NCBI GenBank assembly: GCA_016934605.1
Contig: JAFGSO010000251.1
Location: 1 to 15,346 of the forward strand
Origin: Calditrichota bacterium
GTDB taxonomy: Bacteria > Calditrichota > Calditrichia > RBG-13-44-9
Length of the DNA stretch: 15,346 nucleotides
Direction: 5' to 3'
This document shows, piece after piece, positions 13,871 to 15,346 of the stretch. Numbering within the stretch: position 1 is the first letter of the stretch; every line of letters starts with the position of its first letter. Under the pieces are notes generated by a model. That model ran no database searches. It was given only the letters and a program-made list of their open reading frames with translations, and was not told the DNA's origin. Both the position numbers and the translations under genes were made by a program.

Positions 13871-15346
13871 TCATCTTAATAATATCATTTTTCTGGTCAA
13901 TTTTTTATTATCGCTTGATTTCAGGGTGTAATAATAAATCCCACTTGACACCGGATCTCCGGCATCATTTATACCGCTCCATACCACTGAATATTCTCCT
14001 TTCCCCTTATTCTCATCAACTAATTTCTTTATCGTTCTCCCCAGCTGATCGAAAATAAGGATCTGCACATTCTCTGATTTTGGAAGAGTAAAATTGATTG
14101 TTGTTGATGGATTAAAGGGATTCGGATAATTCTGGCCGAGAATGAACTCTTCCGGCTGGTAGGCAATCCGGTCATCAATATGAGTAATAATCTCACCTGT
14201 CAGAGTATTGAGGTACACTTCCAGTTGTGTGTAACCGCCGTAACCAATGTTGTTACGGTCGTCAGGATTATTGGGATTGAGGTTGTGGGCCAGTTCCCAG
14301 TCATTGGGCATTCCGTCATGGTCATCATCAGCAGGTGCGGGGAGCGAATTGAGCACAGGCCATGCTCCTTCAGGCTGATCTGCCGTTGTGGCGATCGAAT
14401 GACCTGTTCTCTGCAACACATCGTTCACAATGCGCCGATCGATTGTATCGCGTTTCGGAATACTGGCTCCGGCTGAAGCCAGAACGTCGCCCAGTGCTTG
14501 AAATGGTGAAGTAGTCGTCACCGGTTCCATCAACACCGCTTGTGAACGTGCCTGGTACGCGGCAATTTGTGTTGCATCGAAACCGCTGAAAGAAACGAGA
14601 CTCCACGGGTCGGTAGGGACAACCCCGTTGTAAGAGTTATTTTCAAAATACCCAATGGCGTCAAAACAGGATTCTTTGAAGATCTTATTACTGACGGTTG
14701 ATTCAGGTCCGGGGATATACGCATTCCCTATAAAATTATAATGACTTGTTGTATAAGTGTCAGCATTATATCCGGGCTGGCTGCCCTTCCAGTTATAAAC
14801 AACATTATTGCGAAAATCAAAATGCAATCCCTCAGGATCGATGCTGGTAGAGGTGTAATTCCCGGGCCTGGGCATCCTGTTGTTATTGTGTGCATAAAGA
14901 TTATGATGGTACGACTTAACATCACCGTAGTCACCCCGAATTAGAGATCCGTAACTGTGGTTTTCAAATGTCAGGCATTCGCTGATGATACACCATTGGA
15001 CTGTTACCGAGTCGGAAGTTTCCTGGCATGAGATGCCTTCATCTCGTGCGTATGAGGCGGTGACATGATCTACGATGATGTTGGTCCCCCGATCGATATC
15101 GATGGCATCGCCGGATGAATTCGCTGCCCCGGCATCAACCCGCACCCGGATGTATCTGATCACAACATCTGAAACTGCACCGATATGGATTCGCCCCTTG
15201 ATGCATATTCCGTCTCCGGGAGCAGTCTGGCCGGCAATAGTGGTGTTTGATTTGGGCCGCAAAATAACATCTCCCATTTCAATCGTCCCGGAAACCCGAA
15301 ATACAATAGTGCGGTTTCCGGAGCTCACTGCATCAACAATGGAACC
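13871..15346 (-). CDS. Secreted PL1-type pectate lyase with Ca-binding repeat and C-terminal sorting domain (5' partial)
   Basis: The frame is open to the window edge, with 491 residues visible and the signal peptide and N-terminus missing. A GTG at 15328 lies inside conserved sequence (GSIVDAVSSGNRTIVFRVSG) and is not a true start. A parallel beta-helix lyase domain covers about 1-330, including TIAGQTAPGDGICIKG, IIVDHVTASYARDEGIS and SYHHNLYAHNNNRMPR, where Arg157 matches the PL1 catalytic arginine. An aspartate-rich DDDHDGMPNDWELAHNLNP (about 341-359) looks like a thrombospondin-3/EF-hand calcium loop. The last ~90 residues (QNYPNPFNPST, ILIFDQLGRTIKKL, SSGIYYY, KMILLR) form the FCB-type C-terminal sorting or anchoring domain. 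It should be an extracellular enzyme cleaving pectate by beta-elimination; substrate is inferred from family. It ends in TGA at 13871-13873. Confidence 0.9.
   Translation of the reverse strand, partial: GSIVDAVSSGNRTIVFRVSGTIEMGDVILRPKSNTTIAGQTAPGDGICIKGRIHIGAVSDVVIRYIRVRVDAGAANSSGDAIDIDRGTNIIVDHVTASYARDEGISCQETSDSVTVQWCIISECLTFENHSYGSLIRGDYGDVKSYHHNLYAHNNNRMPRPGNYTSTSIDPEGLHFDFRNNVVYNWKGSQPGYNADTYTTSHYNFIGNAYIPGPESTVSNKIFKESCFDAIGYFENNSYNGVVPTDPWSLVSFSGFDATQIAAYQARSQAVLMEPVTTTSPFQALGDVLASAGASIPKRDTIDRRIVNDVLQRTGHSIATTADQPEGAWPVLNSLPAPADDDHDGMPNDWELAHNLNPNNPDDRNNIGYGGYTQLEVYLNTLTGEIITHIDDRIAYQPEEFILGQNYPNPFNPSTTINFTLPKSENVQILIFDQLGRTIKKLVDENKGKGEYSVVWSGINDAGDPVSSGIYYYTLKSSDNKKLTRKMILLR

Overview
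The window fits a Gram-negative bacterium of the FCB superphylum (Calditrichota, KSB1, Ignavibacteriota or a relative; I cannot choose between them). The main clue is the C-terminal domain of the last gene, which carries the QNYPNPFNPST...GRTIKKL...SSGIYYY sorting/anchoring pattern common in those lineages. The organism decodes UGA as selenocysteine, because its selD has an in-frame TGA at the catalytic position followed by a SECIS-like hairpin.

Layout. 1-2028: hypD (5' end cut by the window) and hypE, which build the Fe(CN)2CO group of [NiFe] hydrogenases. 2048-2443: a small exported monohaem cytochrome-like protein with a CX4CH site. 2444-2600: a heptanucleotide repeat, then an 11-bp inverted repeat, both just upstream of selD. 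2601-3650: selD, a selenoprotein that simple gene calling would truncate at the TGA. 3724-4023: a decayed REP-associated tyrosine transposase (RAYT). 4024-4403: an AT-rich leader. 4404-7971: a compact three-gene operon for a membrane-bound uptake [NiFe] hydrogenase: Tat-exported small subunit, large subunit and di-haem cytochrome b, closed by a strong hairpin terminator at 7981. The small subunit has all six cysteines of the O2-tolerant [4Fe-3S] proximal cluster. 7972-8356: noncoding, with a degenerate palindromic repeat and a heptad-periodic tract. Then three minus-strand genes: a 1096-residue soluble hybrid histidine kinase (8357-11647), a renalase-like FAD oxidoreductase (12009-12980) and the 3' part of a secreted PL1-type pectate lyase (13871-15346). 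An 890-bp noncoding stretch (12981-13870) holds a cluster of strong hairpins.

How the genes work together. HypD and HypE supply the metallocentre of the hydrogenase encoded downstream. The hydrogenase oxidises H2 on the periplasmic side and passes electrons through its Fe-S clusters to cytochrome b and the quinone pool. SelD makes selenophosphate for selenocysteine. Its place in a hydrogenase locus is intriguing because the hydrogenase here keeps ordinary cysteines at all Ni ligands. The right half (sensor kinase, oxidoreductase, pectate lyase) has no obvious link to hydrogen metabolism. The most notable signals are the Sec-containing SelD with its SECIS, the six-Cys hydrogenase, the unexplained inverted-repeat leader of selD, and the repeat/hairpin families in the spacers. 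I did not find a convincing wholly new multi-gene system.
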